Source of the DNA: Cymodocea nodosa
Taxonomy: Eukaryota; Streptophyta; Magnoliopsida; Alismatales; Cymodoceaceae
Direction: 5' to 3'
NCBI GenBank assembly: GCA_036874045.1
Contig: CM072335.1
Location: 12,110,001-12,174,000 of the forward strand
Length of the DNA stretch: 64,000 nt
The position numbers and the translations under genes were made by a program. This document shows positions 24,001 to 37,321 of the stretch, piece after piece. The first letter of the stretch is position 1. Each line of letters opens with the position of its first letter. The notes below the pieces were generated by a model. It worked only from the letters and a program-made list of their open reading frames with translations. It was not told the origin of the DNA and did not search any database.

Positions 24001-24690
24001 TCCAAAAGTCAGACACTTAAGTAGATGTTCGGATAGTTAAGAAGCCAAGTATTCGAAAGATAGTGACTTAAGTGGATCTTTAAATAGTTAGGTAGTAACT
24101 ATCCGAAATTCATGAGTTTTTCGAAAAGTTACAGCTACAACATTCCGAAGTGACTGAAGAGACACTTAAGTGAGTTTTCGAATAGTTAAGATAGTAACTA
24201 TCCGAAAGGCATATAGTTTTTAGAAAGTTAACGACAGAACCTTCTGAATGGACTGAGAGAGATGTAAGTGGGTTTTCGGATAGTTAAGTCTGTAACTATA
24301 CAAAAGATCGAATCTCTCTAGATAGTTAGCCTGCTACAGTACCGCCCGTTATAATAAATGAAGAAAGAAGAATTTTCTTCGGATAATTAAGTTTTATAAC
24401 TATACAAAGTGTTGTAGTTTTCGAAAAGATAGGAAGATAAGGCTCCGAAATTGAGAGTTCCTTCTATGAAGCATTTTCTCTCTACTGTAATGGCTCAAGT
24501 GTAATTAAAGGTTTATTAACCCTAAGTTGGGTAGTATATAAACCTTTATGATGTTGTAAAACATTGCATAGTTGATTGTGCCGAAGCTCATAGTAGAACC
24601 CTCAACACTCCGTGGACGTAAGCTATTACTGAACCATGTAAATCTTGTGTCTTCAGTGTTCTTTCTTCCTCTTTCTCTTCACTTCCATTT
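21003..24690 (+). mobile_element. Ty1/copia Tork-like element (family C), 5' LTR absent
   Basis: A zinc-knuckle end (GHFKSQCKAPKK) opens at about 21040. Protease-like and GAG-pre-integrase parts follow (21150-21683, with LWHKRLGHLSENGLK), then RT (about 22100-22810, with KTAFLHGDLQEELYM, YGLKQAPRQ and YVDDM), RNase H (about 22950-23400, with SLIYAMIYTRPDIS) and a 3' LTR. The WKLQKVRYVSDL and WKVTKGA motifs favour the Tork branch. It is broken, about ten breaks, and old. It begins abruptly after the A-family primer site, so this is a chimeric junction. Confidence 0.8.
23742..24690 (+). repeat. 3' LTR, family C
   Basis: It follows the purine tract AAGTGGGAGAT (23731-23741) and starts TGTTAGGGC. 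The middle carries several CTTAAGTGG(A/G)T and CGGATAGTTA/TAACTATCCGAAA pairs (23970-24300). A TATATAAACC core (24535-24544) and CCGTGGACGTAAGC (24611 on) mark the promoter and U5. The right end is unclear because family B gag sequence follows. Confidence 0.7.
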
Positions 24691-24699
24691 TCGGTGAGT

Positions 24700-25942
24700 T
24701 TAGAGGTGAGCTTTTCAGAATTGTGCCATAGTGAGTTGATTGAACGATCGGGTTTAGCTATAACATTCTTTCCTTCTAATTTTATTCTTTTATACTTTTT
24801 AGCTAGTTTATTATATTCAACAAGTAATTTATCAAAACTATCATAACTAACATTAGGATCAGAAGATACCTCATTGGAATTTGCCATAAAGCATACGTTT
24901 GCTAAATTCTTTTCTTCTAAATCTAAACTTGATGAGGATTCACTATCTAATGTTGAATCCTTCTTTTCTTCACCTTATAAAGAGGAAGAATCATCCCATG
25001 TCACCTTCACTCTTTTTGAACTTTTTGTCTTTATCCAATCTAAAATTCTTTTTTTTCTTATACATGTTGGGAGGACAATCACTTTGAAAGTGACCTAGCC
25101 TATTGCATTTATAGCATATGATTTTCTCCTTCTAAAATGACGTCTTCTCCATATCTCAGGTTGTCTTTGCTTACCTAAAGTTCTTGCATTTCTTTAATAG
25201 ATTTCTAAATTTTCTGTTCAATAAAAGTAAATCTTCATCAGAATCACTAGTGACTTCTAAGACTGTATCAACCTCAAAAGCTAGATCCCTTCTAGGATTC
25301 TTCCCTTTTAGATATAAATGTTGTACTTCATAGGTTGTAAGATTTCTTATAAGATCATCCAGAGTATATATATTTAAATCTTTGAACTCCTCAATAGATG
25401 TTGTCTTTTGAGCCCAAATATTAATTAAAGATCTTTCTAACTAAGTCTTTTTCCTCTAATTTCTTGCCTAATGATTTTAATGAATTTATAATCTCAAGAA
25501 AACAAGAAAACATATCAAAGATACATTCATTTTTGTGCATTTTAAACAACTCATATTTATGTACTAATATATTGATTTTAGATTCCTTAACCTAGTTAGT
25601 ATCTTCATTGACAACTTCTAATGCATATCATATCTCATGTGTAATTTGATATATAGATACTTTATTAAATTGATCATAAGATAAATCATAGAACAAGATG
25701 TTTAAACCTTTACCATTTAGTGTCATTCGCTCCTTTTCATCAAAAGTTCAAGTATCATATAGAGTCATAACAAACACTATAGGATTGCTAATTATGTGTC
25801 ATAATTTGAAATCTATTGACTGAAAGAATACTTTCATCCTATATTTCTAGTAACCATAATAGGTACCTTCAAACATAGGAGGGCGAGAAGTAGTTTACCC
25901 TTCAATCATTACTAGGATTTCATCATTTGAAATACTAGCCAT
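24700..25942 (-). mobile_element. Sirevirus-like gag (family B), minus strand (fossil)
   Basis: It reads from an ATG at 25942 leftward: an MASISNDEI start, degenerate gag text, a CCHC knuckle (CYKCNRLGHFQSDC near 25080-25125), then an acidic and coiled-coil-like end (24588-24887). Broken, roughly ten breaks. It runs into the family C LTR on the left. Confidence 0.7.
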
Positions 25943-25994
25943 TTTTAATCAATGATCCTAATTTATGAAAGGAAAAACTGATTCCTAAATGAAA

Positions 25995-26007
25995 GCCCTG
26001 ATACTAA
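25995..26007 (-). other. Primer binding site of minus-strand family B element
   Basis: On the minus strand TTAGTATCAGGGC lies next to the LTR end, a slightly diverged form of TTGGTATCAGAGC. Confidence 0.75.
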
Positions 26008-26008
26008 T

Positions 26009-27225
26009 TGTAGGATCATAGTATCACAAGAGAGGGGGGTGAATTGTGTCTTTAGAAATTAAAAATTTCTTGTGGATAAAACAAGAGCACAAAACACTCA
26101 CAAATATAATTCTAATCTTTATTGATAAAAGAAAGAATTTACAGTTGTTTTTAGTACAATTCCCTATTTATCAATTCTGATTCAATGTAACCTGAGATAT
26201 AATTCAAATATGAAATAAAAACCTTATTATAATCTTGTTTGAATTGTATTTTCAAACCTAAGCCTTCGCACGTAGCTTCTAATTCTTTTGAATTTTTGCT
26301 CAACTTCTATATCTCTTTTTTTCCTATCTTTGAATCTTTAAGATTTCCTTCATTGCAACTCTTCTTCTAAATTTGCTTGGGATTCGACCTCTATTTGATG
26401 TTGGAGAATTTTGAGGATTTTTCTCTTGAAATTGGGATTTCAAATATTGATGTAAGGATATAATTTCCTAGGATACAATTTTTGGGATGAATAAAGTGTA
26501 GCTCATACTCTTCATTTATAGTAGTAGAACTATGGCTTCATGTTCAGCATGTTCATTCACTTAATCCATAATTCATGATCTCATGTACTAATTCAAATTT
26601 AAATTATCCATAATCTCCATTGCCTTTTTGAATTTCTACTATATCTTGTCGTAAAACAATCGAAAATCTTCTTCCTGGAGATTTATAGAATGTATTTTCT
26701 AAGTCACCACTTTAGTTGAACACTTATCCTTTAAAACATGTAAAAACTCAAACATTTATCTATAACTATTCGAGTTTTCCACCTACAAAACACATGACTA
26801 AAACAACAAATCTTAACTGTTTGTTAGTCACTTTATAAAACTCGAATAGTTATCCATTTATTCATAAAAAAACTCGAATAGTTATCTAACTTTTCGATTT
26901 TTCTTTACTGAATGCACATGGAAAACATGTGAAAACTTAAAATGTTAAAAAATACACATGTAGATAACTTAACTATATGAGTTTTTAACATAACTCTTTG
27001 ATTAACTAGAAACGATAACTTATAACTATACAACTTTTTAAAATAAGTTAACGCCTAACTATGTGATTGATAAAAAACTGGCTCGTGGAATTAACATAAC
27101 TTAACAGACTATTTCCATTGACTTAACTACTAACTCAACAAACTGGCTCCATTGAGTTACCACATATGCTTAGACTTATTTATAGACTTAATAAAATATT
27201 CATCATCAAAACAAAATTCCTAACA
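26009..27225 (-). repeat. 5' LTR of minus-strand family B element
   Basis: Complete by its ends: on the minus strand TGTTAGGAATTTTG to TGATCCTACA, about 1.2 kb, the same length as 6901-8107. It contains TAACTCAACAAACTGG-type and TAGTTAT phrases near 26870-27170. Its outer edge at 27225 abuts the interior of an A-family LTR. Confidence 0.85.
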
Positions 27226-28250
27226 TCTTCCACCACCACCCACAATTCATCAAAGGTTTGTGAGGATAATTTCCAAAGTCAATTCGATTTTGAGCAAACC
27301 GTGGTGACCAACAACTACTATGAAGGAGTGATCGCATCATAGGAAGGAAATGCTTCTTTACCAAGCATTGAATCATCTCTCAAGAGATAGTTAAAGCTTC
27401 CAACCTTAGTTTCAGGTTGATGCTGATTTGCTGAAGAGGAGATCATCTTACAAAAGTCTAGGTTCACAATCTAATAGGGAGAGGAGCACTTGACAGTAAG
27501 CGGTTAAGTTTTCAGAGGTATAACCACGTCACATGTAGTGTTGGAAGTCTTTTATTTTTAATAAAGAGTTTACCATTCATGAATTGTCCACCTTAAGGAA
27601 CATATATGTTTACATTTACATCATCGTGTTTATTATGTTCTGTGTTTGTGTCATTTATGTTTATATTATGTGTTAGTAATTGATTAATGTTGTGTGTTTA
27701 TTTTATTTCAATCAGTATGAAATCGTATGACTTTATTATGAAACCAGTTAGTTTAAATCTTTGAAATCGTGCTTTGCCTATTTATTACCTTGAATTCATT
27801 TGAATGCTAAAATTACTCGGTGTTAAGTTTGATATAAGTAGTAATCGAAGATAATATAATCATTGTTTGCATTATTTGGTATCACCCAATGGATGGCCGA
27901 ATCTAGATGCAAAACAATTATCAAGAGAGAGAATCACAAAACTATTTGTTGAGTTGAGCTGTAACTCAACATGGGTAGTCCATTGAGTTATTTGTAACTC
28001 AACAAACTTAGTATATTGAGTTAAGTAGTAACTCAACGGAGTGAGAGATTTCACTAGTACACACTACACTTATTCTATAGCAACTTAGTATCTGTCTTCA
28101 ACCAGTCCCTATGGATTCAACCTATTCTTGCACACTTTTTACATTGACATTGTGCACTTGTAGTCAATTAAACGAACAAATTTATTGGATTTAAATTTTG
28201 GTTAAGGAATTACTTGTTTACTAAAAGAAAAATTCATTTAAGCCAACAAG
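27226..28250 (+). repeat. LTR fragment, family A, right part, diverged
   Basis: It picks up the A-family LTR at the TCCACCACCACC word and follows it through TTTGTGAGGATA, AAGAGGAGATCATCTTACAA and TTGTGCACTTG. It is clearly more diverged than the other copies. TAACTCAAC hairpin phrases lie at 27950-28040. Homology fades before any primer site. Confidence 0.75.
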
Positions 28251-28390
28251 TCAAAAATAAATATTTGTAGTTTGAATCAAAATAAATTGTAAAACACTAC
28301 CTAAAATTGTGGAATTGATACATCAATCTGTAATTTGATATTTAAAAAAAAAATAATATTAATGAATTGAAAAAGTACACATGTTCAAAT

Positions 28391-28530
28391 TATTACAACA
28401 TAAATGTAAAAAGAAGTCTAAAGGTACAAAGTATTCAAAGTATTACAACATGAATGTAAAGAATAGTCTAAAGTTACAAAGCATTCTAATTATTACAACA
28501 CCAATATAATAAATAATCCAAAGGTACAAC
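28391..28530. repeat. 50-bp tandem repeat, about 2.8 copies
   Basis: Units start at 28391, 28441 and 28491 with TATTACAACA and contain an AGTCTAAAGGTACAAAG-like core. The third unit is shorter and diverged. Confidence 0.85.
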
Positions 28531-28667
28531 ATAAATGGACTTAAATAGTCCTTCCATCCTACATTGTCATCATCATATCCTCATGCATCTTATCAGCTAC
28601 TTCTTTTCATTATTCTTGACTCGTTCCAACTTGTGAATGTCTATCCATATGTACTTCTTCTATTGGT

Positions 28668-28960
28668 TATATATCATCAGTAATATTTAATTCTTCTAAG
28701 TCATCTTGCAAATCTTCAAGTAAATCTTCTCTATCAACCATTTGAATGAAATTGTGAAGTGAAAAACATACGATCACAATTTTCACTTGTGTTTTATATG
28801 GATAAGGCATTCGACCTCATAAGATTGAAAAACGATGTTTCACAACTCCAAATGTGTGTTCAATGATTATTCTCAGTTGTGAATGTCTATAGTTAAATGT
28901 TTTTATAACATTACTAGGAAGTCTGTCATTAACATAATTAGTAGGTCTACTTACCAACAT
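28668..28960 (-). pseudogene. PIF/Harbinger transposase, C-terminal fragment
   Basis: On the minus strand this reads FNYRHSQLRIIIEHTFGVVK, then HRFSIL, then QVKIVIVCFSLHNFIQM, and ends in an acidic tail with a stop at 28670-28668. The E(R/H)TFGV(L/V)K...RF.IL and LHNF(I) motifs are the conserved C-terminal part of the Harbinger DDE nuclease (HARBI1-like). One in-frame TGA lies at 28819-28817. The N-terminal catalytic part is not recognisable upstream. This is a decayed plain DNA transposon, probably the tail of a once longer element. Confidence 0.8.
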
Positions 28961-31900
28961 AACTTGGAGGCAACCATTATATCAAAATGGAATATATACT
29001 TTTATTTTCTACATAGAGTTGGTGAATCTAAAGTCATAATTGCTAATCCCATCCTTAGCTTTAGTCATACTATACTTCAAATAGAGTTTGAATAAAATCT
29101 ATTCCTATATGAAACATTAGATTTGACAAAACAAAAGAAAAAGAAAAATAAGCAAGATCTTATGATCATGAAACTGTAGATATCCCCCAAAGCCAAGGAT
29201 GAAGGGAAAAAGATGTTGAAAAGTGGAAATATAAACAAACTCACTAAAAAGACTAATCTCGATTACATAGTTAACATATACAATTTCTCCAACTACATTC
29301 ATTCTCAATTAATCTCCCAACCATTGTCTTCAAAATGTCAATATGCAAATAGATAACATTTTAACTATCACAAATCAACAAATAATGTAGATAAAATAAC
29401 AAATGGTGGATTTAACCTAAAATGGTGAGATATCAACAAAATCAACATATAATATCACATAATAATAAATGAACAAATAATATCATAAATCAACAGATAA
29501 TAACTATCGATTTATCCCCAAAATGGTGAGGTGGAATCAACAAAATCGATTAACCTAAAATAATAATCCAAGCATCTAACTCAGATCAGGTTTCTTTGAG
29601 ACATATTAAAAGCATGGCATTCATCCCTAGTTTAAGGCTTAAGCCTAAGAAGTCAATCCATTCACAAAGGAATAATGGTATATGCATTCTACCTAAGATG
29701 AAACAATATTGGAACCACTCAAACCAATCAAATGATTAAATTTTGATTCTATTTAATTAATATTCAAATAAGTATTTAAATATCTAAATCTATATTAGAT
29801 AAATTTTGCTCAAATTTTGGAAAACTCACTCTGAATGTATGAATTCAAAAATCTAAATTGGAATAATATCTATATTAGAAAAATTCAGTCTAAATGTTAG
29901 AAAAATCCAAATTTGAAAATCTAAATTTCAACACAATTGCTTCACATTGGTGTGGTATATTTGAACCATAAAAAGCATAATCAAAATATCTAAATCAAAT
30001 AGAAGAATGCTTAAAATAGAGGATAGAAGAATGTTTGATGGAGCTAAATGAGATCAAATAGATTAGAACAACTAGAACTAGAACAAAAACAAGAATAAGG
30101 GTTTTATACAAGGGTTTTCTCCTAAGGAAATGTACTTTGGATTTTATCAGCACTAACATAAACATTATTCAATGGCATAAACATTATAGAAAGGAAATGG
30201 TATAAACATTATTTAATGGCAGGCAATTGAATGACATTATTCAACAAAACTAATCTAAAGATCTATGAACCCTAAACCTAATACAAACAATAATGGTAGG
30301 TAGTTGAGAATCAAAACAATAGTATAAATAAAAAAATCTTATCGACTTAAAGGAAGAGGGCACAAAGCTATGCCAATGCGAGCTTATAAGGAGCTTTAGG
30401 CAGAGATTGGTTGAAGGGCATGTTATTGATAGTGGAGATTTGTTGAGAGATGTTGCTTGGAACAATAGAGTAACAAAAGTTGGAGGGAGGGACATCACTT
30501 GGAATGATCAAGTAGTGGAAGTCAAGAGGATGTCTCCTAGAATGGTTGAGCAACAGAAGTCTAGAGGATGTTGTCTACAATGAGAACTACCAAGTGCAGG
30601 AGTTGCAAGGTTAGGTCACACAGGTCGGAGGTCAACCAGTAAGGTCAAGGACTACCAATCAAGTGTTGGCAAGCAAGGTTAGAGAGTTGTTATCGGAGTC
30701 ACAAGGTTGGGGAGTCACATGGTGAGGGAGGTCAAACTTGCAAGAGTTGTTAGGTCGAAAAGCATTAGGTGGCATCGAAAATCAAGCCTTTTATATGGAC
30801 AAAAACATCTTAAAATCCTTTCTACCATTTCTCGTCCACACTAATGACCTATAAACAAAAAGTTTCAACTTTCCTTTCCTTTCCTTGAAATCTAATATGC
30901 ACTAACCTCCCCTAAGTCTATCAGGAAATGGAGCCTTAGGAGCTAATGATAAAAGATGTAAATGATAATTTCCTAAATTTAAGACTCAAATAAATAAAAA
31001 GAGAAACATTATCTATATTAAAAACAAAAACAAATTCATAAACACAAACATTACAATAACATATGAGTTCCTTTACTTTACATTCAGATTTACAATATAA
31101 ATGATCACCATTTTGAATTACAAACTTAAGAATGCACAAACTCAAGTGATGCAATCACTAACCAAGTAGTTGACCCAACATTATTTCTACCCCTTTACTT
31201 TGAATCTAGAGAAGTTTTCGTTAGCAAGAGAAGCCTCCAACACCCTTCCTAGTACAACAACTATTTGCGTGATGAATCAGTCTCTATGTGAGATGCTATG
31301 AACCTGACCTTACTTTGTGAAAGACAAAAATGGCTAAATATAGAGAGAAAGTGGCTTGGTGATCTAGTGATTAAAGATGGACTCACAAAGAAAACTATGA
31401 TCGGATGCCTCTTTCTCATTGTTCATCTCTTTTTATAACCTACTTCTAACAATCACTACTCATTCCATGTTCTTTCACTCATGGCTCCCATACTCCACGA
31501 TAGAAAGATAAGAGGTCATTATATGAGTATTATCATCATATGACTATAAATACATGATAAAAGATTTATCAAGTATCAATCTTTGATCTAAAGATATTAA
31601 AATTGACAATGCCTGCTAAAATTATGTCATTAATTTTCATATTAAAAATCATAATAAAAAGATTTCAAATTAGATTCAATTTTTATTATATAATAGACTA
31701 TACTATAGATTAATCATCTATTTTTTATTTTTTAAATATATAATAATTGAAAATAATAGGTGCGTGTAAGAAAAGAATCATACAGATGCATTTTTTATTA
31801 AAACAAATGTATTTTTAAAATTTGTGTAAATGGAAATTGACATTAATGCCAAGGTTGCATTTGTTTTTGGAGTCCAGTTCTACTTTGGAACTATAGAACT
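28961..31900. other. Unassigned low-copy sequence
   Basis: No gene could be supported. 30480-30780 is richer in GGTCA and AGGTTG words and looks like decayed repeat or an old noncoding exon, but no frame is convincing. 29340-29600 is rich in AATCAACAAATAA-like words. Confidence 0.4.
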
Positions 31901-34900
31901 CTATTAGAATGACATTATTAATGAGGAGCTACTCGTAAAATCTGAAGTTGTAGAAGTCCCAACGTTTATTTTCATACACAGGCACTCTTTTATGGCACAT
32001 TTTCTCTTCTACCCTTACGAAGCAGCAGTGTCAAAGGATTTGCATCAATGTTGAGTTGAGATGCAGAGAGTTAAGTACGTGTGGGATCATGCGAGCGCAA
32101 CTGAAGTTGTAAATCTTCTCTTGTGTGATTATTGACGTCTATAGGTTGCGAGGACTCGGACTATCGGGTGCATGAGCCACTTAACGCAAAAAGGGTTGTG
32201 AGAGGATTATTTTCAAGTTTTTACTGATGAGAGTGTGACAGAAATAGAAGAAGAATTGTATACATTACATGAACAAACATCACTACATTTTCGAGTAGTA
32301 CATGATCTCCGTTGAGTTAATTCTATCGTGGGTGTGAAAAATTAGAGCATGGTAAATAGAAGAAGCTAGAGTGACGAATATATCTTTCTCTTAGTAATAT
32401 ATAGCTCTCACATGAAACTAACTATGGAACGACTTCTAGAAATAACGTTGCGAGGGCAGAACTTACATTTATTGAAAAGCACGATACGCTTAAATGCCCT
32501 ATAGTATACAAGGTAGCGTTTGTCAAAACAAAACGTCCTTTCATAGAAAACTTGGATGCCAGCCAGAGACAGGGTGGGCTGTGGGGCACGCAATCAAGCA
32601 CTGCCGTCCAATCAAGTTCGTCTCTTATATATCCTTCTTTTTTATCCTTCTTTTTTGTAAATGGCTGACGATTATTATTTAAAGTAGATGAATACGCGTA
32701 TCCACCGCCAGATAGAACAGACAGGTGGGCTCGATCGCAGAAACCGTGTTCTCGGACATGTTTATCTTCGGTTGTCTCCGTGGGCGTACATGTACATTGG
32801 TAACCGTGTTTCCAAGTCGGATTGTCCGAATCCGTGTTTATCGATAGCTCGTCTATCTTTCGTTTGGTTATACAGTTTATATGATATTGCTTGTCAATGG
32901 ATAGGTCACATGGGCGGTGATAACTAATTTTTATTAAAATTTAAATCTGAGTAAACGTTAAAATATCCAATCACTGGCATTAAAAAAATTTGAATTTGAA
33001 ATATCCGATCACAGACTAAAAATAGATATATTTGCATCGCATGTGGTGTCTTTTAAGATTTAAATTTTAGAAAAAAACTTGATATATTTTATATAACGGC
33101 CGGATTGAGGGAAATTTATTCTTCGTTACTCGGTTTCTTCTTCTCTGACTAGCTGATTCGATTCGATTTCAATAGCACTGGGTTTTACAATCAATAACAG
33201 CGAAAAATATTTCATCCGGGAAAGGTGTAGTTTCATCGACAGCACCGGCTATTTCTCTATAAACCAACAGTACTGCTAATAATAGTGCCCTGCTCACTTT
33301 CTTCAATGTTCTTTCTCATTTTTCTCATGATATGTAGGCTTGACAATAGGTTGAATATGGTCATTAAAGATTAGACCCGAAATCTATAGATTATCTAATA
33401 CCGTTTACGACTTTAAAATACTCAAACTTAAGATTAATGCTTTTATTCTTCATATTTATTCATAATTATAATAGTTTTATGATAATAAATAAGATTTTAC
33501 CAGAGAACCCGTTCAATCAGAGATCCAAAGACATTAATTTATTCGTTGGGTCTAAGTTTTCGTTGAGAATCGTAAGGCTTTAGGCCTTGAAGATACAACT
33601 ATGATTTTTTATTCTTCATGCGTTAGGTTAGTTTGACAAACAATCCACGGTTCCTTTAAACTTCGAACAGGCAGGCACATCCCAAATTTTCGTGCGGCGG
33701 AAATTTAAATATTTTGGTATTTTGCTGGACAAGAAAATTAAAAATGCAAAACGGAATCGAATTGTATTTTTTATTAACTGATTGAATTTTCTCCTTAATA
33801 TAAGTTACATCTTGAAAAGAAAATTAATGATTGCATTTTTTACAAAGAATAATGATTGAATTGTGAAATTCCTTTTTGCTTGCAAATGCCTAACGAAAAG
33901 GAACGGTTCATCTTGGCAATGATGAACGGTGAAGGTACCGTACCGACCCACTTGAAGTATGGGGCCTTAAGCGTAAAAACTTTTTTCTTTTTATTTTGTC
34001 TTCTTCTGTTAATCTTAATTTTTTTCTTCTTGAAATTGGTTTGGTTCTCTCTTATTGTTGCCATGTTTTGGATTCATTTGATTTAATATCTTCTTGATAT
34101 ACATAAAAATACTGGATCTTACCTTCTTTTTATGGATAATTTAGATGCAAGCGTTGCTATATATTGATATAGTTTATGAAGTTTAATCTAAATAAGATTA
34201 ACATAGAATAAACACTTGCAGAAGGCTGCAACTTTGCTGATATCGATTTTGACACCTGGTATTGTTGCAATTACAAAGAAAATGACTAAATTGATCCTGG
34301 CATTATTTCTTTTTAAACCTTCGTTTTATTTCAGTTGGTTACCTTAATCTTGTTATTGAACTTTTAAGCCTGTAACCATGGTTTTTTACCTTTTTAATAT
34401 AACAACTCCTTTCAAAAGGGAAAAAAAAGGAACTGAACCGATCGTCATCTCACGCTATTAAAGAAAATCGGATAAGTTAATTGTTAAAGAAAATGTGATT
34501 AAGAAAGGTTGACTACGTAATATATGAAAAATGTTTCCATTACTTGAAAATTAATAAATATCTTTCCATAGGCTGTGTCAACCCAAATTGTATGTACATG
34601 GACGGTTCTTAACTTTACTTCGTGAATTGATTTCAATTTCCTTTGCACTGTATTCTTGTTGATTTCTTTACTCAATTTTGTTTTCTGTAAAATAGATTAG
34701 TGCTTATTTCTTCTAGCTTTGTTGTGAAACTCGTGGATCAATAGAAATCGTGAGATTTTTGAACTTTTGGTTTAAACTATTCCTTCAATATTCAATAACA
34801 TTGTAAATTCTTCTTGCTTTAGATTACAAAATTTACGGTAAGTGTTAAAGATTAAGAGATAGGCCGATGCTGTAAAAATAAAGGATGTAAAAATTAAGCT

Positions 34901-36619
34901 GGTTTGACTCTGCCTGGTTATCTTTGAAAACTAAACTAACAGAGGTACTCTTCTCCCAGCTACGCTAATTGTCGTAGTATAATTGGTTAAATTTTATCTA
35001 CTTATTTACGAAGAAAACGTCATCTCACACTATTGCGGCAAGGGAGGAAGACGCCATCGTCAGACGTGATGATTGGTAAACGTCCTTTCAATGGTTCACA
35101 TCGCCTATTAATTATTCAGTTAGTTGATATCAGTGATGTCGCCCACTATCTGTACGGTTGGTCTGCTTGCATTTATTGTAAAATTATAAATTATATCTTG
35201 CAAATCTGCTTGAACATTTTACGAAGAAATCAAACCATTCGAATGCTACGAAATAGCCGGAACGTTTAACGACGATCAATTCGAATTTGATCAGTATTTT
35301 AATTATCTTAAAAAATAAATATTATCATCTTCGTAACCATCGATCACTATATTAAATATATGTCATCAATAAAATACAATAATTTGTCTATGATAAATGG
35401 ATTTTTCTTTGTAACTCTGTCATCTATTGATATAGAATCTGTATGTTTAATTGACCAAAAACAAAAACATTTGTAACTAACTTATTTTAAGATTTAAATC
35501 TTAAAAATAAGACTAATTGAAATAGCTTAATTAATCAGAATCAGAACCAATTGGTTGGTTTGGATCTTGATGAATGAAAAATGATACCATTATTACAAAA
35601 ATCTTAAAAATACTGAAAACAATAACAATAATTTAAGCTGTAATTTCATTAGATAGGATTGACTACATGAATCTTTTTCTTTCAAGTATTTCTATTTATT
35701 ATCAAATCCTTAGCTAAATTAAATAAATTTATTTAATTTCTTACAATTCCTAACTAAGTAATTTTAAGTCTACCTCTACTTTTAATTTCTTCTATGCTAA
35801 TTACTCTCCTCTTCAAACTAGTTTTCAAAAAATATGACCTAACCACCTAAGATGATTTTTCTTATCTTTAACCGGTGTAACTCCCACTTTATTCTTTAAT
35901 AAAATGATTTTTTATTTTATCTCTTACAGTGTTATCACTCATCCGCCTAAGCATACATGAAGTCTCTAATTTAAAAACACTATATTCAAGGTTTATAACA
36001 CTTTCCTCTAGCTTGTATTCTTTTCATTATACTTAAGATTTGGCATAGTGTATTACTAAAAAGGTTATGCTTCAAAGAATTATCATCTTTAAAGATTTAT
36101 ATTTATAAGGAGTTGATAAGTTTTTATTTATGTAACACAAACCCTTCTCCTTTATTCAAACAAAAATACTGCTATATATCATCAATTAAACAAATAATTT
36201 TCCTTCTCTTGAGGAAGGACGTCTTCAGTTGCTAAATTACATGTGGTTTGCTTAGAATATCATAATTCACCTAATTTTGGACAACATTATTTCACATGGC
36301 AAAAGACTTCCACAATTCGTCGCCGTCGTAGGCTGTAGCATATGCATCTTCCGACGGCATCTTTCACCTCATCTATCGGCGCTTTTGTCGTACGCCAGGC
36401 CATGCAGAAATGGCTCCCTCATTATTTAATAATCTACCAGCTGGATATTGTGGCAGACACATAAACTTTATGAATACGTAAAAAATAATGTTATCCAATT
36501 TTCTTTTCTACGTCAACAACGTATTCAACGTTAAAGCAAGTATTTTCTCATGGTCTAAACAGATAGGTGTTCTTTTTTGAATGAAAAAACGAGTCCAACG
36601 CCGGCGTGCACGTCATGTG
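31901..36619. other. Unassigned low-copy intergenic sequence
   Basis: Several slightly G+C-richer islands (32030-32200, 32690-32900, 34920-35280, 36310-36420) carry no frame I recognise. 33080-33330 has a TATATTTTATATAA core followed by CT-rich text and could be an old promoter and leader. The short open frames at 32688-32927, 33856-34086 and 35033-35269 show no known motif. Confidence 0.4.
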
Positions 36620-36786
36620 TGAACTGAGTTTAGTTTTGTCGTCGGCCCTCTTCGTTGAACTTTTTGCGTCATTTTTCGTCCATTCACAGTACAATATTCT
36701 GCGTTCAACACCGGCCCTTTCGTCCCTAGTCGGCTCCTCTCCACCCGGTCAAACACCCTACTGACCGAGACCGACAGGCCATTTCT

Positions 36787-36826
<40 letters not shown>

Positions 36827-37152
36827 GATGCTCTGGAGAACACTGTAGTGTCCTTCTTCCTATAGGTGATGCATCGGAGAAGGTATCATCTCTTTTTGCC
36901 GCGTTTCTTTCCATCCCTCGCTGCTGCTGCTGCTCTGCTCCTCCTTCTTGAAGTGCTTTGGGTCTGATTCCTAGCCAAGTTACAGAAACCACAGCTCTAG
37001 CTACTACCCAATCGATTCCTTTTGTTTGTTTCAAGCTGCCACTACCAACAAGTCCAGAAGAAGAAGAAGAACAAGTAATAGCAGCAGTATTAATTAGGTG
37101 AAGAAAGCTGGCGAACAAGTGGTGGGAGAGAGGAGATGAGGCTGCCGCCGCC
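36620..37152 (+). promoter_or_regulatory. Upstream and 5' leader region of the AHL gene
   Basis: G+C rises sharply here. A (CT)n tract of about 16 repeats at 36790-36822, a CTGCTGCTG run (36920-36936) and an AAGAAGAAG run (about 37060) resemble plant 5' leaders and GAGA-type promoter tracts. No TATA box close enough to fix the transcription start was found. Confidence 0.5.
36790..36822. repeat. (CT)n microsatellite
   Basis: About 16 perfect CT units. Long Arg-Glu runs readable on the other strand are only translations of this repeat. Confidence 0.95.
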
Positions 37153-37321
37153 ATGGACGGTATGCACCCCAGCAGCAGCGGTGGCGGTAGCTCCTCCTCT
37201 TCCCGATATCTTCACCACCTCCTACGTCCGCCACAATCACAGCAGCAACCGCCACCACCGTCGGACTCCCCCAAAGCATCTCCTGACAAAAACCCAAAGC
37301 CTGATCAATCTGCCGGAGTAG
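37136..37321 (+). other. Overlapping upstream open frame at the AHL start
   Basis: An ATG at 37136, 17 bases before the AHL ATG and in another frame, opens a 61-codon frame that overlaps the AHL start. Its context (GAGATGA) is weaker than the AHL one. If in the mRNA, it could reduce AHL translation. Confidence 0.4.

Noticed and set aside
28391-28530. Regular 50-bp repeats considered as a CRISPR-like array
   Set aside because: No unique spacers, diverging units and a plant nuclear context. This is a simple tandem repeat.
30250-30553. Minus-strand frames of 61 and 82 codons
   Set aside because: No recognisable domain; the surrounding GGTCA-rich text suggests decayed repeat.
33840-34086. Overlapping frames on both strands
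   Set aside because: Both owe half their length to T-rich runs; no motif and no splice-site support.
36613-37154. Minus-strand frames with long Arg-Glu runs
   Set aside because: Translations of the (CT)n microsatellite and the complement of the AHL leader.
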